In this document: piece after piece, positions 20,605 through 29,587 of the stretch | How the letters are laid out: every line of letters starts with the position of its first letter | Numbering within the stretch: position 1 is the first letter of the stretch | Source: Scleroderma bovista | Lineage: Eukaryota; Basidiomycota; Agaricomycetes; Boletales; Sclerodermataceae | Assembly (NCBI GenBank): GCA_037178675.1 | Contig: JAYMGJ010000558.1 | Span: 1-29,587 of the forward strand | Direction: 5' to 3' | Length of the DNA: 29,587 bases | The notes under the pieces: generated by a model | What the model saw: only the letters and a program-made list of their open reading frames with translations | Told to the model about the DNA's origin: nothing | The model's database searches: none | Made by a program: the position numbers and the translations under genes

Positions 20605-21247
20605 ATGCTCAATCGCACATCCACGCCAATCTCTAGCTGGATGAACCGCTGTTTACAAGCCAAAAATGCACCGAACACACTTTTTTCCGAGGGCCAGCAT
20701 CACGAGGCAGGTCACACATTTTTGGATGAAATTTACATGGGATATTCCAACAAGCGCTCACAAATGCACAATGTAAGTAAACAGTTTTGGGAGAATAATC
20801 AATCAATTTACTGGAATACAGGCTGTAGAGACTCAAGAAGCTTCCTTAGTCCTGGAAGTTGTTTGTGCTCAACGTGAGGTTTGTTGTGCGGAGCAGCTAC
20901 TTGCAGAATGCCTCATTTATGAGCATGAGAAGACAGCCAACCTACATCGTTTCAAAGCAAAGCAAAAGCAAGACTCCGTCGATAACAAAGATCTTGACAT
21001 TGGGTGGATCAAGGCGACTTTCAACAATCACAGCCAAAGCCAAGAAGGCATCCCACTATCTACTCCACCGCCCCCTCAGAAGGTGCCTGGTACAAACAGT
21101 ATTGTGATCTCTTTTGCATTGAATCCTGATGCTAGTAGGGTGCTGACACTTGAGCAGGTGCTCTTACTCAACACATCGCTGGAAGCCGTTCACTCACTAT
21201 TCAACTTGACTGAGTGTCAAGGCCATTTGCTGTTTATAGCGTACTAG
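20605..21247 (+). CDS. Unknown two-exon gene, 197 residues, apparently intact
   Basis: Exon 1 is 20605-20772 (56 codons). The intron at 20773-20821 has GTAAGT and TACAG ends. Exon 2 is 20822-21244, with TAG at 21245-21247. The joined frame is open over 197 codons, a strong coding signal here because the neighbouring frames close quickly. The N-terminal part is polar. Residues about 57-110 look like one long amphipathic helix (EASLVLEVVCAQREVCCAEQ, then Lys/Gln-rich). A Pro-rich stretch (STPPPPQKVPG) separates it from a hydrophobic C-terminal third. I recognise no family. It starts 97 bp from the Plavaka 2 start in the opposite direction, so it could share its promoter or be its passenger. Confidence 0.6.
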
Positions 21248-22174
21248 TATGTAAAATCTATGTAAAAGTGGCAACTATAACAGTACATACCCATGGAAAC
21301 TTTCACAAAGTGCCAAAGTTCATTGAGTTATTATTACCAATGTCATAGTTGTATACCTGCTCAGCTGGACACTGCTGTTGCTCTGTTCAGTTTTGTGATG
21401 TAGTGTGGATTGATCTGAATAATCTGGGGCTTCCTGGGCTCACTGGAATATTGTAAGGTACTGTCACCCTCTAGCAGATTTTTGGGGTCAATTTTGACAG
21501 AAATGCTGTGACACTGGGGATATCTGGGCCTTCTTGGGCACTGTAAGGTACTGTGAAAGCATAATAAAATCTATCACAAGCTGTCATGCTCTGGCAGAAT
21601 TTTGGGGATTTGCTGATGTGTGTTCACTGCCTCGTACAGCATACAGCCTCATGGATAGCCTCACACAGGACACGTGTAGTGTAGTATATATACTGCTGCA
21701 ACAGCACCCAGAGGCTCTCCATTTGAGCTCTCTTTGGGTCTTTGCTCTAAGACACTTGCATCCTATCCTTTCCTTCTCAGAGTTCTTGGGTGGTAGTTCT
21801 TTGGGTTTTGCCCTTAGGGTTGTCTCAATGGAACAGCTGGTAAAATGCCAGACTCCCCCAGCCTTGGTGGCTCTGGGATGGACTGGAACAGTCTGGACAG
21901 ATCTAGCCAGTTAGGTACCTTGTTGGGAGTGGCTGGGGCTCTGGGGTTCTGGCCAGTGCTGTCCAGTGCTGTCCAGAGGAGGGTTGTTTTGCTGATGTGG
22001 GTGGCCTCATGCTGTCTTGATGCCTTGTCAACCATGCAAAAAGGATGCAAAAACAAAGGGGATCACTGATCTTAGCCTCAATGATTGGCGTCATCTCCAT
22101 GCTGTGCTCATAGACAAAGAAATTTCTGTGGAAAAAGCCCATAGCAAGACTGAATGCAGTACATGATCTGATAC
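21248..22174. other. Intergenic with a partial duplication, no supported gene
   Basis: Two related blocks (21421-21487 and 21520-21608) share TCTGGG-CTTC-TGGG, TGTAAGGTACTGT and AGCAGA-TTTTTGGGG-like phrases. A GTCCAGTGCT motif is tandem at about 21952-21975. Open frames at 21534-21914 and 21845-22069 have no domain features, and I do not call them. Confidence 0.5.
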
Positions 22175-23448
22175 ATGCTGATGACATTGGTTAAAATATG
22201 GTCTTTTCTAGGAGCCCTTGACAATTCCCAGCAACCAGTAATCATTGGGGCCCCTCCTCCTCTGGATAGTAGCCATGCAAGGGCACAACAAATCTATGCT
22301 GATGGTATGATCAATCATAATGGTCCACACTGCCTCCCTCCCAGCAAGGCTGCCACAAGAATAAAGAAGGGTGTAGTTCACAATGTCAAGTCTACAGAGC
22401 ATAATGTGGTCACCACCAATTGCCCAGCTGATCACCCTCAGTGACATGTTATCTTTGCTAATGCTATGGAAGACAATACTATCATCATCAGCAGCGGTAC
22501 TGATTCCCCCCCTGTTCTCCACCCTGCTAAAAGCAAAGCTGGGCTGAAGAAGAAAAAGACCAAGTACATTTTGATCCCTGACTCAAGCAATGACGAAGTG
22601 GCAGTTGATGTCAATGAAAAGGTAGTTGATGAAGGTCTGGTTGGAGAGGCAGACACATATGAAGAACCAGGACCATCTCTAAAGCACAAGGCCAAGGAGC
22701 TCCAGACCTCACGTCCTGTCAAAAGGCCTACTGTTACTGCAGAGTCGAAGCCAGCAAAGATAGCACCAAAGAAAGGCAAGCAGCATGCATCAGACCATGC
22801 TCACAAGAACACTGAGAACTCCAGCTCCAAAAGTGATTTCCCTGACTTGATCACAATTCAAGGTATGTACCTGTATTCCATGACAATGCCCTTTACTTAC
22901 ATATGAAACTCCAGCAATGCACAGACTTCCTAGCAAAGCACAATCAACAGACATCACTCATTCTGATACTATGGGTGAGCTAATTTGTTTGTCTGATCGG
23001 AATGCATACTGATATCCATCTATTGGCAGATTCTGCGGGCTCAGACCCATTTTTCGTTTCGACTGTTGCTGAGGACCCTATCGCAAATGGAGTCCCTGGC
23101 AAGTTCAAGCTCCCCACTGACCATCAGGTACCTCTCACTACTGCGGATCCATTGTCTCCATCTCCAAAACACTACAAACCTGCAGTCCACTCACCAAGTC
23201 CATGCAGCAAGAAAAAGATGACCATATGTCAGAGAAACCAAGCATTGCACCAACCTCCCCTTCACTGTCAGCCCACCTCCTCTGCTTCCCCCAAGGCCAA
23301 CCATTGGCAGCCATTGAACAATGGATTTGTGGGCGGACAACATGGTCAGGGTGAATGGATGGATCCGTCCTGTCAGGTTGGTGGGGGTTATGTTTTTCAT
23401 CCACCAGGGCAGTATCTGCCCTACCACGGTGGTGACCATGGGCCAATG
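22175..23448 (+). pseudogene. Unknown low-complexity gene, 5' part, split by copia-2
   Basis: The start (22175) is uncertain. The frame has a TGA at 22442-22444 and continues in the same frame through MEDNTIIISSGTDSPPVLHP. GT-AG introns fit at 22863-22914 and 22975-23029. The protein is Lys/Ser/Asp-rich with nuclear-localisation-like basic clusters (LKKKKTKY, PKKGKQ). It then becomes Pro/His/Gln-rich, ending in FHPPGQYLPYHGGDHGPM at the insertion point. The copia-2 LTR follows directly after the target sequence CAATG. The remainder is at 29113 onward. No known domain is recognised; the layout suggests a disordered nuclear protein or an element-associated accessory protein. Confidence 0.6.
23444..23448. 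other. Target-site duplication, left copy (CAATG)
   Basis: CAATG abuts the outer end of the copia-2 3' LTR and is repeated exactly at 29108-29112. Five base pairs is the expected length for Ty1/copia integration. Confidence 0.93.
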
Positions 23449-23729
23449 TGTTGAAGCAATACCTATATATGTAGAGGAACTGCTACTCCAACTCACCTGT
23501 TGGGTGGAGTGCACAACCTGAGATGGTAGCGGTAGCTGGTCAAGAGCTGTTATATTATATAAGCGGTGGACGCTGTTTATATACAACAAATAGTGTGACA
23601 TGTGACTGTGACGTGTGACATGTAACATCTACTCTAAAGAGGACTATTACTAAGTCTACACTAATATGGGTCGCAGTCTTGTGCGCACTTCGTCGACGGT
23701 TTACGCCGGGTGCACGTGCGACTTCAACA
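23449..23729 (-). repeat. Copia-2 3' LTR (281 bp)
   Basis: The LTR has TGTTGAAG and CTTCAACA termini and a TATATAA-type motif near 23553-23562. Relative to the 5' LTR it has six substitutions and lacks a 7-bp duplication of a GTGTGAT-like unit. Five of the six substitutions are CpG transitions. Confidence 0.95.
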
Positions 23730-23738
23730 CTCCCCCTC
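23730..23738 (-). other. Copia-2 polypurine tract
   Basis: The element strand reads GAGGGGGAG immediately before the 3' LTR, where plus-strand DNA synthesis would be primed. Confidence 0.85.
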
Positions 23739-23775
23739 GCTGTGCTGCATGTAGAGCACTTCAGCGAATAAGGTG

Positions 23776-26373
23776 CTAGATGCTGCCAGAGGGAAACTGT
23801 AAGCCTAGTTGAGCTCTGAACTTCACGAATTTCTTGTGGAGCAAGTTCTTGGTGAGCAGATCGGTGGGATTTTCAGCACCATCAATGAAGAATAGCTCCA
23901 CATTACCTTTCGCGACTGACTCGCGTATTCCGTGGTAGCGGATGTCGATGTGCTTGGAGCGAGGCTCCATTACAGGGTTGGATGCCATGAATATGGACCC
24001 CTGATTATCACCACAGATCGGGATAGCTTTCAGCTTATAGCCGAGCTCACCGAGCAAACTTCGAATCCAGGTAACTTGGTGAGTGCAATCGCTCAAAGCC
24101 ATGTATTCGGCTTCAGTGGACGAGTATGCAATAGTCTTCTGTGCACGAGAAGTCCAACTGATCAAGCCATCTGCAAGTTTCAGGTAGAAACCTGTCTGCA
24201 AGAGGCGAGAGGTAGGGTCTGATCCCCAATCTGAGTCCGTGAATGCAATCAGGCCAGCACCGGATCCACCATTGTACACTAGGGAGTAGTTAGGTGTACC
24301 AATCAAGTAGCGACAGATATAAAGCGCTTTGGACAGGTGGTCCTGGGATGGGTTCGCAGCATGGTGCGAGAGATGGGTGACTGCAAAAGCAATGTCAGGC
24401 CTAGTGCCTAACATAAGGTACAGAAGGGACCCAATAACCATCTGGAAACAGGAGCGGAGTTCCGCATCAACAGGCTCTGTATTTTTGGCAGCATAGTAGC
24501 CAGCCGGCAGTGGGGTGCTTGCGGACTTTGCATTAAGCATGCCGCAGCGTTCGATGACCTTTTGGAGGTACGCACATTGATCCAGGTGGATAGCGTGACC
24601 CTTGCGAGTGATTTGCATTCGGAGGAACTCCTTAGGTTCTCCAAGGTCTCGGCACTCCCATTTGCGCATGAACTGTGCTTTAATGGCATCAACAACAGCC
24701 TTGTTAGGGCCGCAGAATAAAGCGTCGTCAACGTAGATAATACCGATGACGATGTTGGTGCCTTTCTTCTTGTAGAAGAAGATGCCTGCTTCAGACTTAA
24801 GGCGCTCAAACCCGAGCTCCTTGAGAGACTCATCGAGTGTGCGCCACCAAGCTAGGCCAGCCTGTTTGAGGCCATAGAGGGCATGCCATAGGCGGAGCAC
24901 TTTGCGCTCTTGCCCGGGAACTGCAAACCCTTTGGGTTGTTCCATGTAGATCTCTTTGTCGAGCTTGCCATACAAGTAGGCACTCCGAACGTCGAGTCCA
25001 GTAATATACCAGTTTTCAAGTGCGGCAAGCGCAAGCATGAGGCGCACTGTTTCAAAGCGCACGACTGGTGAGAAGACCTGGTCGAAATCTAATCCCTCGA
25101 CCTGGGAGAAGCCTTTCGCTACTAAGCAGGCTTTCTTGCGGCCATCCGACTTCACGTTGAAGACCCATCGATTCTTTATGACCTTCCGGTCTCGGGGACG
25201 GTCAACTAGCTCAAAGACCTTGCGCTTTCGCAGCACGTCGAGCTCTTCTTGGCAAGCAAGTCGCCAGAGTTTCTGCTCAGCTTGGGGTAAGCGAGCAATG
25301 TCCTTATAGGACCAGTTGCAGACACTCTCATATTGAGGGTCGTGGGTTTCGAGGGCTTTGCCCATCAGATAACAGACTAGGTTTGCTCCCCCTTCCTCGC
25401 ACATCTTTTGCACATCTTCCTCACTGGGTGTTGCAGAGGTGTCAGGGAAACCACCAGGAACATGGTCTGGTGTGTCCGGTTGTGGGGGCCTAGGGGCGTC
25501 ACCCACTGTTTCTCGCCATCGAGAGGCACTTTTGATATCCCGGAGTTGCTCGACGGGATGTCGCCGCTCACCATACACGTTACCGGGGCGCAATGGCGCT
25601 CTTCGTTCACATTGGGGGCGGGCAGGGATATTCACTGCAGGGGGTCGCGGTGCATTCTGGCGGCGTTCAGCTCGGCCAGGGCACTGCGGTGCCAGAGGTG
25701 GCAGATTTCTTGCTGGTGAAGGCGTTCTCGGTGCCGGTGGAGGCACTGGAGATGGTGTATGGGGAGGATTTATTTGATTAGGCTCTTCCTCAGGAGCCTC
25801 AGGTTCCTCGCGCTTTGGATCGTCATCCTGCGCTTGGGGATGTGGGTAGCCATGGTCATGTTCCACATCATCATCACTGTCGGTGTCATCAGGGGAATTT
25901 CCTGGTCGATCAGTGGCTGGTTTCGGATTTACCCTTCCGAAAGGGTTCTCGAGAGGTTCGCGCGTGTTTTTGGGGCAGCGAGGGAAGTGACGCTCGTCAA
26001 AGACGGCATGAGCAGCGGTAAACACTGCATTGATGGAGCGCATAAACAAGTTGCACTCATTGCCAGGGGCAACACCGACATAGGTCATAAGCTCCGACTT
26101 GGGAGCCATCTTATTTGCTCGAGCCGAGGCTGGGAGGTAGACAAAAGCTCCACAGCCAAATACACAGAGGTGGTCGATGTTAGGCATCTCCCCCTTAAGC
26201 ATTTCATGGGGGGTCCGCCATCGCAGGCGAGCTACCGGAGTACGGTTGTAAATGTGGGTTGCGTGAGCGAACGCAAATTCCCACCAGGAGTCAGGAATGC
26301 AGGCTTGATGCCGCATAGACTCAGCTTTATCCATGAGAGTGCGCCCTAAACACTCAGCGTGGCCATTCTGCAT
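23776..26373 (-). pseudogene. Copia-2 pol: integrase end, reverse transcriptase, RNase H
   Basis: After the G6 run the frame holds the integrase segment NGHAECLGRT with the catalytic Glu (26353-26355), then a long Pro-rich acidic linker. RT begins near RWVFNVKSDG, with the first catalytic Asp in LDVRSAYLYGK (codon 24991-24993) and the YVDDALF box at 24724-24735. RNase H has FTDSDWGSD and SSTEAEYMALSD (near 24100-24120) and ends HIDIRYHGIRE. The frame stays open for 943 codons from an internal ATG at 26607, although codons before the G run are out of frame with integrase. The stop lies 37 bp from the polypurine tract. RT and RNase H catalytic residues are all intact. Confidence 0.93.
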
Positions 26374-28468
26374 GGGGGGTTCTTGGAGCACTTTGGTATA
26401 TTTTAATTCCTTTCTCAAGGAGTGCTCGATCAAATAGATCGGATTTATATTCTCCGCCAGCATCGGACATCCATCCAACGACATGCGTATCATGTTGGAC
26501 GCACACCATTTCGAGGAAATCTTTGGCAGCCGTAATCGCTGCAGCTTTGGAGCAAAGAGGCATAGTCCAGGTGTGAGAGGTATAATCGTCGTAGAAGGTG
26601 ATAACATATTTGAATTTCCGGTACAACGTAACCGGGAAGGATTTCAAGTCAGAGTGCACCAGCTCAAAGGGCTTGGAAGCATGTCTTTCGTTCTCTGGGA
26701 AAGCTCAATTGGGCATCTTGCCAAGAGCACATCCAGGGCAAACACAGTCCTCTGTAGGAAAGTGGATCTCCGGGAAGCGCTGCGTATGTTTTTGCGCGCG
26801 TCGGAGTACTTCCTTCGAGGGGTGCCCGAATCTCCGGTGCATAATGTCGTAATCGACTTTGCTCACGGAGGCCATATAGTTAGATCTAATTATCGGGATA
26901 GATCTAATCCCGAAAATGATGTTGCGATCGTCTTCTGGGTCTGGCCCAAACCATAGGCGTTCAGCTTTATGAATGAGGCTAATGCCTCGCTTATCGCCAG
27001 TGACTTTGTAATTACGCTGGAGCATTTCGCCCATAGAAATAAGGCGTGCAGTAGCGCCTGGCATATGGAGCACTTGGGTGAGTGTAATGACTTTCTCATC
27101 CCCAGAGTTGTGGTCTAGGCACCGGAGTAATACCGTGCCAATGCCAGCAATTAGTGCTACACCATTTGCGGTTTTGGTGTAGTGTGCTCGCTTTAGCCCG
27201 TTGTAGGAGGCGAAATTGCCTATGTCACCAGTAAAGTGGCGTGATGCGCCAGAGTCTAGTAGCCAGAAGGCACCAGAGAGTTCACTATCATCAACCATTT
27301 TTCCCTTACAGCCAGCACAGCATGCATCATTCAGACACGAACAGATATATGCATTGCTCAAGGGGACACGACACGACATATTGTAGTTACTACTCGCTAT
27401 ATACAGTGACGGCATAAAGCGCACATGTAAAGGGAGCGTGTCAGTGTCGGTCAGCACACGTGCAGAAGGTACTTGCCTGAAAAGGCTGGCCTCCGCGCCC
27501 ATCGCCATCGACGTCACATTGTAGCGGTCGAGGACCATCGCGTCGATTTCATCGAACTCGTCGTCGGCGAAAGGCTCGTGGGCGGCACCGGGAGTGTGAG
27601 CCAAGGCATGAGGGTCAACGGTGGGCTCTGGTCCATCGTAGTGGACGTAAGTAGCGAAGGCTGCTTGCTGGGCGTTCTCGCAGCGAGCGCAAGCCTTCTT
27701 GCCGCCGCGTCGAGTGTGCCCTCCCTGTCCTTGGGCAGGAGCGTTTCCGCTCACACCGCTGTTGGACCCGCCTTGCTGCTGCTGCTGCCTCTGGGGCTGC
27801 TGCTGCTGCTGGGCGAATTTGGGGTCAGCCGGCTTGTGCTTCACAGCGCTAAGCTTATTGGCCTGGGGGCCCTTACCACCGGCGCGCAAAGAGGCGCCTT
27901 TCTGCTCGAATGAGAGCGTGGCGGCCTTGACAATCCCATCAGGCTTGAGGTTTTTGATCTCGTCCGGCGACATTTGGCTAAGAATCTGAGCTACGACCTC
28001 CATAGTAGGAGGGAGCTTGCATAGAATGATCATTGCCTGCACGGGGGCAGGGAACTCGAAGCCAGCGTCTTTGAGATAAGCGAAATGGCTAAGCACCTTG
28101 GTGATAGCCAGAGCGGGATGGGAGCCAGCGGGAATGGTAGTCGCCAGGAGCTTGCTAAGCTCGGCGTAGGCAGAGCCAATACTGGGGGCGCCAAAGTTCT
28201 TCTTGAGGTGGTCCCAGACGTCCTTAACATTGTCGAGATTCGAGACAGCAACCTGGATAGAGGGGGCGAGGCACAAGGTGATATTACCGAGCGCTCTCTC
28301 GGTGTTGTCATCCCATTCCTTACGGTCATTGTGACCGGCAACGGGTTGCGTCATCAAATAAACATACCATTGGCCTTGTGCCCGAAGGTAGGCCTGCATG
28401 GAGGTGTGCCACTGCTGCCAGTTGGAGCCAGTGAACACGGGAACCATCTTGTCAAGAGCGCTGGACAT
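26354..28468 (-). pseudogene. Copia-2 gag, protease and integrase core, with one TGA
   Basis: The start at 28468 (MSSALDKMVPV) is the one shared with copia-1. Gag opens GSNWQQWHTSMQAYLRA. Poly-Gln and basic linkers follow, but no CCHC knuckle. The protease Asp of LLDSGAS is at 27254-27256. HHCC pre-integrase reads MHRRFGHPSKEVL and CVCPGCALGKMPN, and here TGA (26705-26707) replaces the CGA found in copia-1. The same frame continues through the first integrase Asp (HSDLKSF) and the second (WMSDAGGEY, 26462-26464), then fails at a G6 run (26374-26379; G5 in copia-1) just before the catalytic Glu. With that base discounted the spacing is D-x35-E. A 237-bp linker segment present in copia-1 is absent near 27574. 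Confidence 0.93.
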
Positions 28469-28598
28469 GGTGATGTTCTGTTGGGAGTCAACGGAGTCAG
28501 CAAGTGAATGTGACAACGGACAATCAAGAAAAGAAGAAACACCTAAGTGCTAGTGAAAGCACTTCTGTCAACAGCTAGCTCATAACTAGGTCATGGCA

Positions 28599-28723
28599 GC
28601 GCAAGTCATCGACGAACTTCGCCTGTGGCAGTACAGGTGCTCAACTAGGAGCTCACTGTCTGGCGCAAGTCGTCGACCAACTTCACCTTGTGGCTGTGCA
28701 GGGGCTCAGCTAGGAGCTCACTG
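28599..28723. repeat. Copia-2 leader tandem repeat, about 65-bp unit
   Basis: Two units begin GCGCAAGTC-TCGAC and end CTAGGAGCTCACTGT, matching the copia-1 leader. The conservation of the duplication in both copies suggests that it predates both insertions. Confidence 0.75.
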
Positions 28724-28805
28724 TGGTCCACAGCATCAAGCTAGTTAAAGCGACGCTCAGGGAGCTGGAGCGCTGCCTGGTGCATTGCTGCACACAGTGC
28801 GCTCA

Positions 28806-28819
28806 CAGGGCTCATAACC
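28806..28819 (-). other. Copia-2 primer-binding site (initiator tRNA-Met anticodon arm)
   Basis: The plus strand reads CAGGGCTCATAACC right against the LTR. This is identical to the anticodon stem and loop of yeast initiator tRNA-Met up to about position 40. A usual site complementary to the tRNA 3' end (beginning TGG) is not present. Confidence 0.78.
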
Positions 28820-29107
28820 TGTTGAAGCAATACCTATATACGTAGAGGAACTGCTACTCCAACTCACCTGTTGGGTGGAGTGCACAACCAGAGATGGTAG
28901 CGGTAGCTGGTCAAGAGCTGTTATATTATATAAGCGGTGGACACTGTTTATATACAACAAATAGTGTGACATGTGACTGTGACGTGTGATGTGTGACATG
29001 TAACATCTACTCTAAAGAGGACTATTACTAAGTCTACACTAATATGGGTCGCAGTCTTGTGCGCACTTCATTGACGGTTTACACCGGGTGCACGTGCGAC
29101 TTCAACA
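28820..29107 (-). repeat. Copia-2 5' LTR (288 bp)
   Basis: The LTR has TGTTGAAG and CTTCAACA ends. It is the promoter-bearing LTR, with a TATATAA motif on the element strand near 28922-28933. It carries a 7-bp extra GTGTGAT-like unit compared with the 3' LTR. Confidence 0.95.
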
Positions 29108-29112
29108 CAATG
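29108..29112. other. Target-site duplication, right copy (CAATG)
   Basis: It is an exact copy of 23444-23448, outside the copia-2 5' LTR. Confidence 0.93.
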
Positions 29113-29309
29113 CTGCCTCTATGAGGATCCAGCGATTCTCATCCAGGGATGCCATATAATGAGACTCAAGGTATTTGTTGTGAAGATGTGTATCAAGGCA
29201 ATCCCCATGGTGCATATGGAGGTTTCCACCCTGGTCTTCTACCCCCTGGGACATAGTATCAAGATATGCAGGGACATCAGCAAAACAGCCCTTTTGGGCT
29301 ACAGACACT
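29113..29309 (+). pseudogene. 3' continuation of the gene split by copia-2
   Basis: Taking one CAATG as duplicated, the frame entering at 23448 continues at 29113 with the same Pro/Gly/His/Tyr/Gln composition: HPGMPYNETQG, then NPHGAYGGFHPGLLPPGT and QGHQQNSPFGLQTLQ. A TGA at 29122-29124 and a TAG further on (after LLPPGT) interrupt it. The end is taken as the TGA after LQTT and is approximate. Confidence 0.55.
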
Positions 29310-29332
29310 ACAGACCACATGACTTGTGTACA

Positions 29333-29355
29333 GGTCTGTACAGCCTGTACAGACC
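29333..29355. repeat. Perfect palindrome with 11-bp arms
   Basis: GGTCTGTACAG and CTGTACAGACC are exact reverse complements around a single C. Further CTGTACA motifs follow. Similar CTGTACAG words occur in the putative gypsy LTR. Confidence 0.85.
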
Positions 29356-29396
29356 CATCAACTCTGTACAACTCTGTAAATTCCTAACTACTGACA

Positions 29397-29587
29397 CTAT
29401 TGCTACACCTTTACTACACTTTTGACTACACTTTTTTGTACACTTTAACTACACTTTTTTACTACACTTTTACTACGCTTTTTTGTACATTTTTACTACA
29501 CTTTTTACTACACTTCTTTATACACTTTGACTACACTTTTACTACGCTTTTTTGTACACTTTGACTACACTTTTTTGTACACTTTTG
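29397..29587. repeat. Minisatellite of ACTACACTTTT and GTACACTTT units
   Basis: Variable units of about 10-12 bp (ACTACACTTTT, TTGTACACTTTG, ACTACGCTTTT) run to the window edge, so the array may continue. The plus strand is rich in T and C with almost no G. Confidence 0.85.

Larger units (their letters stand above)
23449..29107 (-). mobile_element. Copia-2: full-length Ty1/copia retrotransposon (5659 bp)
   Basis: Both LTRs, primer-binding site, leader, gag-pol and polypurine tract are present, flanked by a perfect 5-bp duplication. Gene order is gag, protease, integrase, RT, RNase H, which defines Ty1/copia. The coding region would be a single long frame but for one TGA (26705-26707) and one extra base in a G6 run (26374-26379). 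It is the youngest insertion in the window by structure, and it interrupts a coding exon of the plus-strand gene. Confidence 0.96.

Noticed and set aside
21534..22069. Possible exons upstream of the 22175 gene
   Set aside because: The frames overlap duplicated non-coding blocks and lack a coherent splice model.
25759..26349. 196-codon plus-strand frame within copia-2
   Set aside because: It is the antisense shadow of the pol integrase-RT linker.
1..29587. Helitron, tRNA or rRNA genes, CRISPR array, bacterial operon
   Set aside because: No Rep/helicase motif, cloverleaf, rRNA core or regularly spaced direct repeats with unique spacers were seen. The tRNA-like CAGGGCTCATAACC sites are only 14-nt primer-binding sites.

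Overview
This window is a transposon graveyard from a filamentous fungus, very probably an Agaricomycete (mushroom-forming basidiomycete). The evidence is many short GT-AG introns of about 46-61 nt, two Plavaka-type transposases, a FunK1 fungal kinase, a DUF6532-like gene and Ty1/copia plus Ty3/gypsy retroelements. I see no tRNA, rRNA, CRISPR or bacterial feature. Almost every protein-coding unit is broken. One small unknown gene (20605-21247, +) looks intact.

Layout. 1-2110: repeats only, including a 151-bp-period satellite-like array. 2130-5552 (-): Plavaka transposase 1, nine exons, with stops, frameshifts and a small deletion. 5842-8226 (+): a divergently transcribed multi-exon gene of unknown function with one TGA. 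8227-8965: AT-rich spacer with a strong hairpin. 8966-9955 (+): 3' end of a chromodomain Ty3/gypsy pol, then its polypurine tract and a putative LTR with internal repeats. 10465-12926 (-): DUF6532-like pseudogene. 13171-14935 (-): FunK1 kinase pseudogene, joined at its 5' end to a truncated copia element (copia-1, 14935-17813). 17814-20508 (-): Plavaka transposase 2, cut at its C-terminus by the copia-1 LTR. 20605-21247 (+): unknown two-exon gene. 22175-23448 and 29113-29309 (+): one low-complexity gene split by a complete copia element (copia-2, 23449-29107) with LTRs, primer-binding site, polypurine tract and a perfect 5-bp target duplication. 29397-29587: AC/T-rich minisatellite.

What ties it together. 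Unrelated genes and elements are repeatedly inactivated by TGA where the family normally has Arg, the result expected from CGA to TGA (CpG to TpG). For copia-2 this is shown directly: the homologous codon in copia-1 is CGA. The two copia-2 LTRs differ at six positions, five of them CpG transitions. A lost splice donor and a lost gypsy integrase aspartate fit the same CpG decay. This points to cytosine methylation or a RIP-like process acting on the whole island. A second class of lesion is single-base change in homopolymers, which could be real or an assembly artefact. The copia elements appear to prime from the anticodon arm of initiator tRNA-Met, as Drosophila copia does.
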